From NCBI GenBank assembly GCA_036346205.1, contig JARFJB010001983.1, positions 1,306,001 through 1,370,000 on the forward strand: a stretch of DNA of 64,000 nucleotides. The letters are read 5' to 3'. The notes below the pieces were generated by a model. That model was given only the letters and a program-made list of their open reading frames with translations, was not told where the DNA came from and searched no databases. The translations under genes and the position numbers were made by a program. Origin of the DNA: Vesta saturnalis. Taxonomy: Eukaryota; Arthropoda; Insecta; Coleoptera; Lampyridae. This document shows positions 23,841 through 36,463 of this stretch, in pieces. The first letter of the stretch is position 1; every line of letters starts with the position of its first letter.

Positions 23841-24165
23841 ATAAGTTTTCTAGATATAAAAGTAATGATTATTATGAAATCTGGACTTAAATATAAAGTC
23901 TATAGTACGAGATATGATACCTGATTTGTAGATTGCAAAGAAACAATCCAGTAAAAATATAACAGACATGAAATGATTTTCCTGCTTGCACGTATTTCAA
24001 AAACCGTTATTCCCTCCCTCCTGGATACTAACCGTATTTCCCAGCAAGGCCCTCCAGAGGTCAATCAAGGGAAAGCCAAACATCTTCTCGTTCCCGATAT
24101 CATTTTCTTTTCATTTTATTGTTATCTGTCAAAGAGAAGAAAGGTAGCTAAAAACATAAAAAAAT
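23841..24165 (+). repeat. Direct repeat, right copy, flanking the 2.1-kb Tc1/mariner element
   Basis: Second copy of the 21273-21751 segment, shorter by internal deletions. It begins right at the transposon's right TA. Left-unit sequence ends AAATATTATA and the right unit begins TATATAAGTTTTCTAG, so the element seems to sit at the joint of a tandem duplication. Confidence 0.82.
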
Positions 24166-24422
24166 CACCCCTATCTTCGAATCAGAGAAACATTTACTTC
24201 CATTAGTGCTCGTTACTGTCCCTTAAAGTTTAGTTATTGTTTAAGTAGTGCTACATTTACAAATTAAAAAATTGCAATGAATTCAAAGAACACTTCAAAG
24301 CTAACCGTAACATTTTTGTTTATTTAGGTAAACTAACATATGTTTGTTAGTGCTTTATTTGGCTTCGTGACTACCCTTTAAAGTTTTTTAAGAAATGAAG
24401 ATGTAATAATTTTAAATAAAGA

Positions 24423-24495
24423 CTGTCAAACCATAAAATTTGGATCTTGCACACCAAGAAAATAATCTTGATCGTTTTTTAATTGAAATTGGTGA
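24423..24495 (+). repeat. Fourth relative of the 10.7-11.1 kb repeat
   Basis: The string CAAACCATAAAATTTGG, then GAAAATAAT, GATCG and AATTGAAATTGG lines up with the copy at 11005-11080. It is diverged and noncoding. Confidence 0.5.
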
Positions 24496-27400
24496 GATTT
24501 TTGAAATTACAGACCCCAGCCGATGACCAACACAGCGCAACTGGTGTATAAATATAGATTTAGGCCCTTACTAGTACTGGAGGATACTACGTACGTGCAG
24601 TTCTTGCCCACTGAGCCAAAGTCAAAGAATTGGATATAAATACAAATTTGTAATATCGAGGACAAGTTCTAAGCCCGTGCAGATCTTGACACAAATCGAT
24701 CGTGGCACGTTGTAATTATTAACGTTTTATACGTCATAATAGATCTTCAGGAAATGGTCTAGGGAAGGGGGGCGGTTTCCGTATAAAAACGTGTCAGGAA
24801 TTTCCTGAAGAGTAGTTCAATCTGGTAGAAATCAACACAGATGAATACAGTAAAATTTTGTTCACGTTGATCTTTGACACAGTAGAAAGAGATTAAAAAA
24901 ATGAGCCTTTTTCCTGTAATCGCGGACACGGACTTCGGACGAATCGGGAGAAACAAAAATTACATTTGTAGCTTAAGAAAGTCATCATATTATTTTTAAA
25001 CGGTTTAGCTCTAGAGGTACTTAATGAGGCAGGAGCTGCCTGTTTCACAGCATAACATTATACTTGTTCCTTCTATTGCGTAAATTGGTAAGTGTTCAAT
25101 CTGCAAAAGTACAACCGTCTGGTTACCAATTTCTTTTAACCACGACCACGCCTTTTTATTAAATTGACATGTTAAATACATGATCTATATTTAGACAGTA
25201 ATTGTACATGTAAATGATCATTATTTCGAAAGTTTTTGAATAAATTCGATTTTCAGTTAATACAAGGCACACGGAAGGAGAAACTAAATACGATAACTTA
25301 CGAAGTTTTTTTAAAAGTTTGTTTCTATGATTCAAATATCTGGAGTAAAGCTTTTATGTGGTGGTGGTGAAATTTTTGGATTCAATTTCAATGTAAGCTT
25401 GATCGCGCAAGCAGTCAATAACCTTAAAAGTCGATGCTCACGAAACTTCTTTAGTTTCGCTGTTAAATATCCCCTATTGTCACTCATGTAAATACGTTCT
25501 CTCTTGCAAGTACTGAACGAAATACGTATACAACGCCCTCTTGCTCTTAAAAGTGCGAGATTCGCACACAATTAAACACATATCTCTTTGTTTATCTCAA
25601 CCCTCATACTAATTAAATGATTACGAGGAGTAGAGTAGAATAGCATTTATTAACAATGAAGATCAGTAGCGTCATTGATTAAAATTTGTTGTAGCGTGAC
25701 CACGATTAAGTATCTAAAAAAGCGGTTTATGTTCATTTAATTAAAAATGTAAATAGCTGATTATCACGCTATCCTTCATTATCATGCATGATTGAAATTT
25801 CTCTATCTGGGACCTTCCATTTATATTAGATAATCTAGAAAAAAGAACAAAGAACCATCGTTTCAAATGCTTAACCCTATATTCACATAAGATTAGCAAT
25901 GAATGAAAATGGAATTGTCGCGTGATGAGCATTCGTGACATGAACCCATGCGGTAGCATAATAATGAGTTTCAGACTGCTGCAGCAGAGAGTACGAGGAA
26001 TCGAGGTATGATCACTCCACTGCTACTAATTCGTCCCCCCTCCCATCATACGGTCGCGGGTTCTCTAATTGATGTTGTAGCCGTGTATCTGCAGGCGGAT
26101 CTCATGGCAGCTGTAACTGAATGAATTAAGGCATACACACACAACCAGGTCCGGACTTGAATTATTAATCTAAAGCTGTTTTTCCCCTAAAATTGGAATG
26201 AAACCACAAATTGAGGTAGTCGGTTTTTTTGCAAAGTGGGAATTTTATGTAAATCTGGATAAGATAAAAACGGTTTACAGATAGAGATTGTATCGTAGTG
26301 AGATAGTTAGTAGTCTCGCCATCGCCACCAAATCCATCCCACAGCTTTTATAACGTGGGCATTGAACACGATCCGGGCCAGGGCTAAACAGCTCGTGACC
26401 GGAGTTTTAATTGAACCCAATACGCGGGCCTTTCAAGTATATAACGAATGTTATCCATTCGATGCGTTTGTTTAAATATATGTACAGTGTGGGTTGATAA
26501 TTTGTATGCCATCAACAAAGTTAGTTGCGATTCTCAAGGGAGGTTATACTGTTGTATTCTGTCCGACTGAATACTAAATACACCTTTGGGATGTAACTAA
26601 ATAACAACTAGAAGCGAGTCTACCTAAAAAACTTTTAAAAAGTTAATAGTCTTTCGATAACGATCAAATTCTACTTACAGAACTCTAATTGTTTCTTTTT
26701 TCTAGAGTGAAGGAGCACGCGCATCGCATTTTACAAAAATCTCAATTAAACATCGCGTAATCACATATATACAATAATTCCGAAGACAAAAAAAAGCTAA
26801 GCTTAATAATATATAATGCTGAAAAGCGCAAACTGAAATATGTTCATTCTGTGGACGAAGGGGTGTGCAAAGCAATCGAGAACGAACACTTTGCTATGTA
26901 AATAACGGGAGAGCGAATCCACTAGGAACTCCAACAATCTCCAACTTCCAAATAAAGCTTGTCACTAAAGGCCCAGGTCTCATATCATTAAATCGGACTA
27001 TTCCCGGTCCCAGACGGAATCGTGATAGCTTCTCGATCCCGGAAAAAGCCCTAGTTGGAACAGATTGATCACCGGATTATATTGCATGGACGGCGAACAC
27101 CGATAGAATGATTGATATGTTACAGTTACTTTCACGTTACTCCTATTCTTTAATAATTAACAAATAAAACGAAAATCTTTAGGCTCATTTCGAAATAGCT
27201 ACGTTGCTAAGCCAATTTAAAATAATATCGATTGAAAATCCTTGGAGATACGGGCAAGTAAGACATTTAATTATACGAAGCGAGGTAAGATCAATTGCCG
27301 CCATCGAATCCCAAGTTGAAGAGCGCGACAACTGATTGATGCAGGCAGCCTCGCTCTTCAGCGCTAATGATCTTGCTCGGTTTTTGCCATCTAGGTTCCA

Positions 27401-28540
27401 ATTTTTCCCTATAATTTATAAAATTGACTTTGTACGTTCATCTGTATCCCATTACATATCTTTTCATTTTATTATTAGATTGATTAGGATACTTTTAGAT
27501 GTTTCTCTACAACCTTTTTAATTTTAGTCGAATTTTCTTATTACATAGTATACGAGGAGATTATTAAATTGTACTTAAAATCGCCTTTAAATTTAAATAA
27601 AATAATGTTAACTAACTACTCCTTGGTGATCGATCATTTCCATAATGTACAAAGCAGAACATAAAATGTACTTAATGAAGAGTAATTTAATATTCCTGGA
27701 TTGAAACAATTATGTCAATGTAGGTATACATTTGCAATTGAATCTTAAAATATAAATACAGCTCCATAACGGTATTAGGTGAAAGAAATCTTTATAAAGT
27801 TGTTACAGGAAGCATTATTATGTTATTACAATTTAAAGACAACGAAGCTCGCTTTAACAGTCTAACTTGACGTAAAATATACATAGCTTTTTACAGAATT
27901 CACATATTCTCTTGATTGACTTTTTAACAACAGCTTTTATTATTAAATATTTTCAAAACACTTTGACATATAAAATAAATTTAGTGGAGAATGCAGTTTT
28001 TAAATACATTGGGAGGACTTAATCCACTTAATTTGCCCAATTCCCAACAATTGTTTATAGGCCAATATAACAATGGTTACCCACCCTGTACTTGACGTTA
28101 GTAAAAGGCAGACACTTCCCATTTTTCGCATAATGACATGGTTTTTCCAAGATTATGTCATTAAACTGATAAATTAGTCAATGACTTCCTGGAATTCTTC
28201 ATAATTGGATTCTGATTCATTATCCAAATAACTGTTTGGACTTCAAATTGCGTTAGCCGTTGTGATTATAATCGCAAGTTACAAAGCCAATAATGTATTA
28301 GGTCTTTTTAGTTCATTTAAAAATTCTGTTCTTCTCCTGATTTATTTTATAAGTCAAAGTGTTTTGGAAATGTTTGATAATAAATGTAGCTACTATTAAG
28401 TATTAAGGCATAATTAAAATATTCTGTAAGGGACTATATAAGCTCTGTAAAAGGAGGTAGACTGATAATATAAGGCTAGTTGTACTATAGTGTTCATATA
28501 AAAACTGCCTACCTTTTTTAAGCAAAGCGGTCAAATTTAC
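24496..28540. other. Four kilobases without recognisable gene
   Basis: No domain, RNA gene or clear transposon signature was seen. The part 26030-26460 is less AT-rich than its surroundings and could be a regulatory or exonic island, but nothing specific supports that. Small frames at 25332-25571 (-) and 26865-27068 (+) are unrecognised. Confidence 0.5.
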
Positions 28541-28558
28541 AGCGCAACAGGACTAAGC

Positions 28559-28590
28559 CTGATGATGGACGCACAATCCGTTTCCGAAAC
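28559..28590 (+). ncRNA. Hammerhead-like core of Penelope type (candidate relic)
   Basis: CTGATGA at 28559-28565 is followed by a possible bulged stem (GGACG pairing with CGTTTCC around a short loop) and GAAA at 28586-28589. This is the CUGANGA-stem II-GAAA order of a hammerhead. It lies about 330 bp upstream of a Penelope-like RT, where such motifs are known in this class. Stems I and III are not convincing. Confidence 0.4.
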
Positions 28591-28889
28591 ATCGCGTTGC
28601 AAAACAAAAACTGTGGAAATTGGCCGATCAATCCCATTAATAATCAAGCCACGCCAAATAAAAATGTGTAAGTAGTAAGTGAGTCGCAGTTATACTACGG
28701 TGTCAAAGTTAGTGTAGAGTGTGTACAATTCAACCATACATGACAACGATTACAATGCATAAAAACTAATAATCGTAACTATCACTTTGTAATACAGATG
28801 GTACGATTATAATCACAATTGTTGTCGCGTTTACAAGAATAACTTCAGTTACTAATTATAACAGACAATCAATTTCACTATCGAAAACG

Positions 28890-29850
28890 TCACCTTGGTT
28901 GCAATAGACAAACGCGCGCAACTCTCGGTAAACACAATAATGGAACTTCTAACAGTCCGAATTAGAACAACATACTTCCAAGTAGAAGATAAATTCTACC
29001 AACAAGAGTTTGGAATGGGGATGGGTTCCCACTATACATGGACGACTTTGAAGACCAAGCGATATCCGAATTCACGGAGAAACCAAGGATGTGGCATAGA
29101 TACGTAAACGATACCTTCGTAGTTTAGCAACACGGCAAGCATAACCTGAATGAATTCGAAAAGGATGAAAAGCAGCACTCGGTAAACACAATAATGGAAT
29201 TTCTGACAATTTGCATTAGAACAACATATTTCTAAGCAGAAGACAAATTCTACCAACAAGAGTTTGTAATGGCGATGAGATATGCTCGAAACAAGAGGGC
29301 CTGAAAAAAGGAACACTTAAAAAATGGCTACCCAGATATAACACCTAACCTACAGACACAGTGGTAATACCATATATACCAGGACAAAATGCTAAAGATA
29401 GGCAGCAAATACAAGATACACACTGCCTTCAAATCGACAAGAATACTCATGGGAATACTAACCAAAACCACACAATGAAGACTAGAATTCCAAGCATTGT
29501 TTATAAAACCTAATACGCGAATGCGGCGGATCATACATAGGAGAGAACAGTAGACAACTCAAAGTGAGAACTCAGAAACACAAGAACAACATCCGCAAAG
29601 GCGAAACAGAAAGATCAAGAATCGCCGAACGTGTCTGGAACGAAGACCACCGAATGCAGTGGGACAGAATACAGATAGTGACAAAATACGAGAATACAAC
29701 TTGACGAAAACTCAAAGAAGCCACGTACATCGCACTGGCAGAAGCCAAGCTAGTGTAAAAGTGGAGCCCATATGGATCCCAATGATTTGCGAAGGATTTA
29801 GGCTCAATACACCTGTGCAATAGGTTTACGGTGAAACGCAACCACGAAAA
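28890..29850 (+). pseudogene. Penelope-like element: RT fragment and GIY-YIG endonuclease
   Basis: Pieces in several frames read TYFQVEDKFYQQEFGMGMGS, YMDDFEDQAISEFTEKP, MWHRYVNDTFVV (active-site box, with Asn where Asp is usual), LKNGYPDI, and then the GIY-YIG endonuclease: GGSYIGENSRQLKVRTQKHK, AERVWNEDHRMQWDR, RKLKEATYIALAEAKLV. The RT fingers upstream and most of the thumb are missing. About 100 bp are duplicated inside the gene (28924-29024 and 29178-29278). A short (AT)n run follows at 29853-29873. The domain pair RT plus GIY-YIG is diagnostic. Confidence 0.85.
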
Positions 29851-29852
29851 AG

Positions 29853-29873
29853 TTATATATATATATATGTATA
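29853..29873. repeat. Short (AT)n run
   Basis: An alternating AT/TATA run of about 21 bp between the Penelope-like remnant and the next element. Confidence 0.9.
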
Positions 29874-29882
29874 TATAGGGTG

Positions 29883-30323
29883 TCCTTACAAGAAAATAAG
29901 TCGATTGAACCCAACATGCTTTAGTCCAAAAGTTGACATTTACTGAGATACAGGGTGTTCGTTAATTGTAATGAAAAACATAATGAATGGAGCAACGTAA
30001 AAATTAATGGGACACAGAGCACCAGTAGATTCCTTATAAGTCGATTGAACCCAACATGCTTTAGTACAAAGGTTGATATTTACTGAAGTACGGGGTGTTT
30101 CTTAGATGAAAACCATAATGAATAGAACAACGTAAAAAAACATAGTAGCGTGGTGTTTTACGAAACAAAATCGTAAGTAATTTAATACATGTTATAATGT
30201 TTTAATAACAATCATAATTTTTTATTGTTTTTCATTACAACTAACAAACACCCCGTATCTCAGTAAATATCAGCTTTTGGACTAAAGCATGTCGGGTTCA
30301 ATTGACTTATTTTCTTGTAAGGA
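29883..30323. mobile_element. 441-bp inverted-repeat element (MITE-like) with an extra internal copy of its arm
   Basis: Left arm 29883-29985 begins TCCTTACAAGAAAATAAGTC. The right arm, 30215-30323 in reverse complement, begins identically. A third, direct copy of the arm lies at 30031-30135. All three carry GAACCCAACATGCTTTAGT-like and TACAGGGTGTT-like strings. No coding frame; target duplication not clear. Confidence 0.85.
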
Positions 30324-30823
30324 ACAGATGAAAATTGGGGCGTTTACATTAGCAATCGTGCTATATCCAAAAAAAATATTTCACTCATGCAGTGTTGCCG
30401 TTTCTACTAAAAATTAAAAGCAACTTTAATCATTCAAACGGAATACCATGTATATTATTCAATTTTTCAATGCCCAAAATAAATCTAAATACGTCTTATG
30501 TATGAAGTCCTGTACCTACCTTCAACCATTTACGAAATAATTGACAGACTTTTTTTACATTTTGACAGGCTGTAAAATCTAAATCTTAAGAGATAAAAAA
30601 ATGGTTTGCACATTCTTATCTTAGTTTTTCATAAGCTATCGATTGACAAATACAAAAACATATAATCTTCTAACAAGGAATTATTGAAAAGTTGTTTAAA
30701 AAAAATAAAATAGGTGGTATCCACTATTCTTACATTAGAAATGAAAACCGTGGAAACGCGTATACTTCACAAACGTAAAAGCAAATTAGATATTGTTAAT
30801 CCCATCCTCTTTTCTTGTTAATA

Positions 30824-31689
30824 ATGGCTAATTTAAATGAACGAGAAAGAATAATACTGCGTATGATGCATGGTTACGGAGATCGTGCGAGGTCCTATTG
30901 TTCAATAACGATTTTCCAAACCGTACTCCAATTGCAAAATCAACGGTACAGAAAACAGTCAGAAGATTTGAGGAAAAGGGAGACTGGAAAGGGAGATTTA
31001 GATCGGGACGACCCAAAACAGCAAAAAGTGGTGAAACGTGCTTGAACACATTACTCACATTTATTGAGAATCCTCATAGTTCCGTACGGAAGTCAGCAGC
31101 AGCTATTGATATAAGTCGTTGTTTTTTTCTGATGAAGCGACATTTATGGTAAATGGGAATGTGAATCGTTATAATTATAGGTGCATTCTCAGCACCCTCA
31201 GAAAATAAATGTTTGGGCAGGGTTGTATGGAATTCGCACTATACAGCGATTTTTCGTAGAAGGGAATTTAACAGCTGAGAGATATTTCGATATGCTTCAA
31301 AATTTAATGGTTCCTGAAATTCAACGTATGTCTGGTCCAGACTATCAAAGTGCATGGTTTCAGCAGGACGGAGCTCCTCCCCACTATACTCGTATAGTGT
31401 GGGAATATTTAAATACAACTTTTCCTAACAGATGCATAGATAGAAGGTTTTTATAGAGTGACCAGTAAGGTCCCCTGACCTCTCGCCATTAGATTATTTT
31501 TTCTGGGGACATCTAAAAAATAAAGTACACTCTACAAAACCGGAGAACCTCGATGATTTAAGGCAAAGCATACAAATTGAGTCTGATCTTATTACCGAAG
31601 ATATGGTTCACAAGGTTATCAAAAAATTTTACTATCACCTAGCCTTTTGCCAAGAAATGCAAGGACAACATTTTGAACATTTATTTTAG
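30824..31689 (+). pseudogene. Tc1/mariner-type transposase remnant (third family)
   Basis: It starts with MANLNERERIILRMMHGYGD at about 30824, then LFNNDFPNRTPIAKSTVQKT, VRRFEEKGDWKGRFRSGRPK (HTH and linker), SVRKSAAAIDIS, a deletion, FFSDEATFMVNGNVNRYNYR (first Asp), KINVWAGLYGIRTIQRFFVE, WFQQDGAPPHYTR (second Asp), then in another frame SPDLSPLDYFFWGHLKNK (third Asp region) and GQHFEHLF before the stop at 31689. Deletions near 31115 and 31170 and several frameshifts inactivate it. It is related in style to the 21.8-23.8 kb element but clearly different in sequence. Confidence 0.87.
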
Positions 31690-32478
31690 TACATTATTTT
31701 TTGCTTTTTTATTTTGATGAAAATAACAAACACAAAAAAACTAATTTGAGACAAATAGGTATTTGACGCTAAAATAAATATTACTTTTGCTATTAAAGTA
31801 ACGATGAAAATATTTTTACTGTCTATTATTACATTTAAACCTTAAATATTTAAGTAAATTAAAAAAATATAACATATAACACATTGCCAATTCTTTTTAT
31901 ATTTTAAAATATTTTTATTTTGTGAGGACCTACTAATATTTACGCTTAAACTGTCCTTTAAAGGATACATAATGTTAAGTTTAAGAAATAAACAGAAAAA
32001 TGAGAACAAAAACCAGCAGAAGAAAGAAAGAATATGCATAGCCCTAGCCATTTATTTTAAATAGAGCGGTAATAGGAATAAACGCATAAATTTTTCACGT
32101 ATTACCGCCTACATTAAAAATAAATATTAACCTATTAGTTTTTTTTTTTTGCCTAAAATAAAAGAAACGACATAAGAAAGTGTCCTAAATATAAATTGTT
32201 CTTGTATATAGGGTATAAATATTATAAATTGATTTTTTTTAATATTGTTTATTTTAACAATATATTCAATATTGGTAAAATGAGGGATTTCTGAAAGAAA
32301 AACATAGTTTATATCAAGAATTACTTAAATAACTTACTAAAAGAAAAAATATATTTTTGTAAATAAATTAAATAACTGGAATTAAAAAAACACACAAAAC
32401 AGCCAAATAAATTCTTCACATGTCGTTGAAGAGAGATAACTCGTATATCACAACAAGAAAATAGGTTCATTACACAAT
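31690..32478. other. No recognisable feature
   Basis: Very AT-rich, with poly-A and poly-T runs. Nothing identifiable. Confidence 0.5.
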
Positions 32479-32547
32479 CGATCTATTCTTAGCCAAACAC
32501 GTTATGGATTCCCGTAATGTGCTATGTGTTTGGCTAAGAATGGATCG
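32479..32547. repeat. 22-bp inverted repeat (hairpin)
   Basis: Arms 32479-32500 and 32526-32547 pair with one mismatch (TCTTAGCCAAACAC and its complement), around a 25-base loop. The right arm coincides with coding sequence of the hAT remnant, so the left arm may be an inverted duplicate of it. Confidence 0.8.
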
Positions 32548-33060
32548 AACTTCGAGGAACTTTTTCGGCAATTAGAAGCTGACGTTCGAATAAGTGTTTT
32601 GACAACTGTCGCACCTTATCTTTGTAAATCCACTGACTCTTGGGAAAATCATTTTTGATGTTTCGATTGGCTTCGTTCTTACAAATGTAATCATGCGTGA
32701 ACTCGTTGATTGTTCATTTGACTGGATGGTCGCTTATTTTGCACAGCCCCTGGTCTGGATTGGGCTGCACTGCTGGCACTAGTGGTACTTCTTTGGTTTC
32801 TTCCTTTGTTCTATTTGCCACAACTATCAATGTACCTACGCTTGAAGATACTGAAGAAACATCAGATAACGTAGCACCACTACCACTTAGAATGTCGTCT
32901 CTTGGTTCGATAGCGAGATCTTTAGCATTAGTACTATCAGTAGATAGTTTTCCAAAGAAATCGTCTAATTTCCGCGATTTTTTAATCACATTATTTTTTT
33001 ATGGCCTTTTTCTTTAGCCCTCTTGTGATACTATGCCCCACTTAACCTTTCCATCCATAG
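32530..33060 (-). pseudogene. hAT-type transposase, N-terminal part
   Basis: On the minus strand, the pieces RAKEKGHKK (near 33000), NVIKKSRKLDDFFGKLSTDS, a Ser/Asp-rich linker, PDQGLCKISDHPVK, FPKSQWIYKDKVRQLSKHLF and ERQLLIAEKVPRSS follow one another with a few stops and frame changes. The pattern (KR..KEK, short linker, FP.S...YKDK.R.L....F.R.L..GEK..R.W) is that of hAT proteins of the ZMYM-like group, N-terminal to their catalytic part. The catalytic domain is absent to the left. Confidence 0.68.
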
Positions 33061-33543
33061 CTAATTATGCCACATCAAAATTTACGTGAGGTACCGTACC
33101 GTAAAATATTCACGCACTGTCGATTTTTGTTAATATAGTACACATAAATACACGTCGCGTCGCGAAAAACGTTGCGAAGTGAGAAAAACGTGCACCCACT
33201 CACTGCAGTCGCTATACGCACACTGTTGGTCGCGTCGCGTCACATCACGGGCGCGGTAGGTATGGGGAGGGGAGCGACGCGGCGCGGGTGGCGTGAGAGA
33301 GAGAGGGGGAAACAAGAGTCGCCCGTCGCCCGCCGCAGCCCTGCCTGTGCGCGAGTAAAGCGGCTCATTCACAATGCTGACTGCACGCCAGACTAGTGAA
33401 TGGTCGGCTTAAGCGATCGTTTCTAGCATACAATGTTTTATTTTCTTCATTCATCGGTGTATTTTTTGTTGACGATTGGCCGCCCCTAATATCTGGCCGC
33501 CCTAGGCCTGGGCCTATTGGGCCTTAAGGAAAATCGGCCACTG
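33061..33543 (-). mobile_element. hAT 5' end with terminal repeat and CpG-rich leader
   Basis: The right boundary at 33543 reads, on the minus strand, CAGTGGCCGATTTTCC, followed by GGCCC-rich sequence, the usual start of hAT termini (CAGTGG). Between it and the transposase lies a CpG-rich, GC-rich block (33150-33380) unlike the AT-rich surroundings, best read as the element's promoter and leader. The left end and an 8-bp target duplication were not found, so the element is truncated. Confidence 0.65.
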
Positions 33544-36463
33544 ATTCTTCTTACTTCTGTATAAGAGTAATAAATATAAAGATATTTAAAACTTTTTTTG
33601 AGAAAATACCTTAACAAAGCACATATGATTGCTTACCAACATAATTGGATTATTCACTTACTTCACCACGTGCACCTTTGACCAAATGATTTAGGCCTGC
33701 TCTTAAAACGTATATTCCTTCCGCCACAATTTTTTTTGGTTGCCTAATAACTTTTGCCTCGCATAAAACAATGGGAGATACAATTTTCTAAAGAATTTTA
33801 AGAAAATGCTCTACAAGAAAAAAAGCTCCTACAGGGCAGCAATAGGTAAAAATTTTGCACAAGGCGGTAATGGGTGAATTTACCATAAGTTATTATTCTG
33901 TAACAGCAAATATAGTAATGCGTAAGTTTAAGGTTAAAGAGCGAAAGAATACGATAACTTTGCTTACCTGTTTTGAGGTCGTATTAATACAATAACATAA
34001 ATATCAATGGAATTATAATAAGGCTTAATTTTATTTAAAGGGCTCATAGATAAATTAGTAAAACTATCTTTGCATTACCAAACTCTTGCGAAATGAAATA
34101 TTTTTTGCATTTTAATGGCGCACACATTGTTTTTTGTATCACTGCGAAGATAGCGACGCAAGTAAATTACATTTTGTGTTGACTGTTTTTTTTACCAACG
34201 CATACTGCAATTTGACTTCGTGAGAAACAATGAAACACATTTATCGTTTTGAACACTTTAATTTCGTCATTTGATTAATTAAGTGGAATGTACCTTCACA
34301 ACAGTTAATAATTTTTCATTTTCATTTTCGATTGTTAGATTGTTACTTATCTGTTAACTCACGTATTTATAATTGTTCTGTATTAATAAATTTTCCAAGT
34401 TAATTTGGCTAGTGCTGTAAGAATCTAATGGCACGCCATAATTTTAAGCAAATGTAGTATTTATGCAGAAAAGAACGAGCTTAGAACACGTAGTAAAGAA
34501 AAAATGCAAACTTTTACACTTTCTAGTGGTTATATCAGAAAAAGGAATTTGTACGCAACCCTCAAAAGTGGTCTAGGGACACGATTCCGCACTGGCAATA
34601 AATGCTGCCGAGTCACGTATCACGAACTAGAAACGACACAAAGATTCTTCTAGGTTTTCCAACAAAGAATGGCATTTGCTTTACGTGACTTCGTATGTAA
34701 CAATATATAATTAAGATTTTTTAGACAAAGTATCAATTAGAGAAATGCAGGACGTCGTCGGGTGAACGGTTTCAGATAGAAATTCGATTCCAGTTGCCTG
34801 CAGATAACTGTAGTGTAGAAGTTGTCACCCATTCCACCCTCTCGTCTGTCGTCTTTCTGATCGCACACTCGAGCACTACCCTATTCCGCTTCTTTAAGCG
34901 AGGGTTGAGGGTTTCTCGCCGCCAGCATTCGACAAATTCGAGGCGCCTGCTGGCTTGTTAACTTTCGTTTCACGGTTACTTGAAGCGAAATTAATTTAGC
35001 TTGGAACTGGATTTATTGAACGATCGATTTATGCTGGACTTCTTGCTCACTTCATACCACGTTAATTATAATTTATACGGAGAAATGACTGCATTAGAAA
35101 AAATACGCAATAACTGAAAGTTTTGCTTATTTTTAGCAAAAAAAAAAAAGAAAAATGTTGCTCTACTTTCAATCAGATAAAGTAATTCGAAACCCACATT
35201 TCGCGTTCTATTGTTAAACATAATTTGGATGCTTGAGTTTGATTTATCATTACAACTCGTTGGCTACGTTTTAGGTAGCAACGGTGTTAGATGGCGTTGC
35301 TCCTTTGTGCCTTTGTTCTTGGTAGCTGATGTAAGAAATTAGAATACCTTGAGTATTTCTCTACAACGCCAGTCATTTCAAGGAAGGAAATACAAAGGCG
35401 GTAACGCTGCTGAGATGTTATCGCGTCCGTAGCAAATATGTCTCTCGTTTTGCTGAGGCTTCCCAGAGGGTTTCGCAATATGCTACGTTTCAAGCTACGT
35501 ACAAATTGTATTCTCTTTTCACTTCTTTTTATTCTTAGTGAATTAGGAAATTCTGGCATCCTTTACGTTTTTTTAATTACCTGGATCGCATCGGTTAATG
35601 CGTTTCTGCTAATTACGTCTTCAATGCACCTTATAATCACGTTATCCGCCAATTTAGATTATGAATATTCAGCAATCCTGGCTATGCTTCATTTCCAAAG
35701 TTGAATGACACATTTTTTTAAGCGTAAGGCTATGAGTAAATATTTCTTTTCAATTTTCCAAGAGTATAAGTTACGAAAGTGAAAACACGATATTGCATTA
35801 CAGTTGTTATGCCACAAGGAAAAAGGAAAAAAAAATTTTATTTCATGTCGATCTTATACAAGGTGGATTTAATTTTAGTGACCAAACTTTAAGTACCTAG
35901 TTATTTGGGTAGATTCAGAATAAAGCAAAATGTAGTCCCTAGATAATGTTTTTTAGTTTTCCTATTCCACCTTCACATCAACACCCATAATTCCACTCAC
36001 GGCTATGCAGAAGGCGGTACACTTCACTCATTTTAGGCCAATATCTATAACCAAGTTGAACAATGTCGAAGTCTCCCTCATAAGAACTTCAAAGGATTAT
36101 TCTGTGAGGACATCAGAGGTTTAACACCACTGAAGCTCACACCTGTTAACTTTTCATAAAGAAATCAATCCCTTATCCTGTTGCTATGAGCGATGAAACT
36201 CTCGAAGATAAAGAGATTCTGTCTCATCGACGATCCCAATCGAACAAAGAATTTGTCTTTCCTTTGAAACATCGTCGTTTCAAAGTATATTAATAATGTC
36301 CGCGTAGGTATCTTGTAAATAATGGATAAGTGATAGGTCAAGCGATAACCTTCTCTTTTTTTTTCTGATTTCATTCTCTTTCGGCTAACATAACCCTGGA
36401 GTCGTCTAGGAATTGCTTAATCCTCATTCTCATTAACACTTGTTTAGCATTATATCTTATATT
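33544..36463. other. About 2.9 kb without recognisable gene
   Basis: No domain found. A less AT-rich stretch at 34760-34960 and two overlapping frames of about 90 codons at 35287-35704 (one per strand) are unexplained. The minus-strand frame is basic (RIKRSEKRIQFVRSLKRSI) and matches nothing I know. Confidence 0.45.

Noticed and set aside
33130..33396. Overlapping frames on both strands suggesting a gene in the CpG-rich block
   Set aside because: High GC content removes stops. The block lies within the 5' part of a hAT element and shows no domain.
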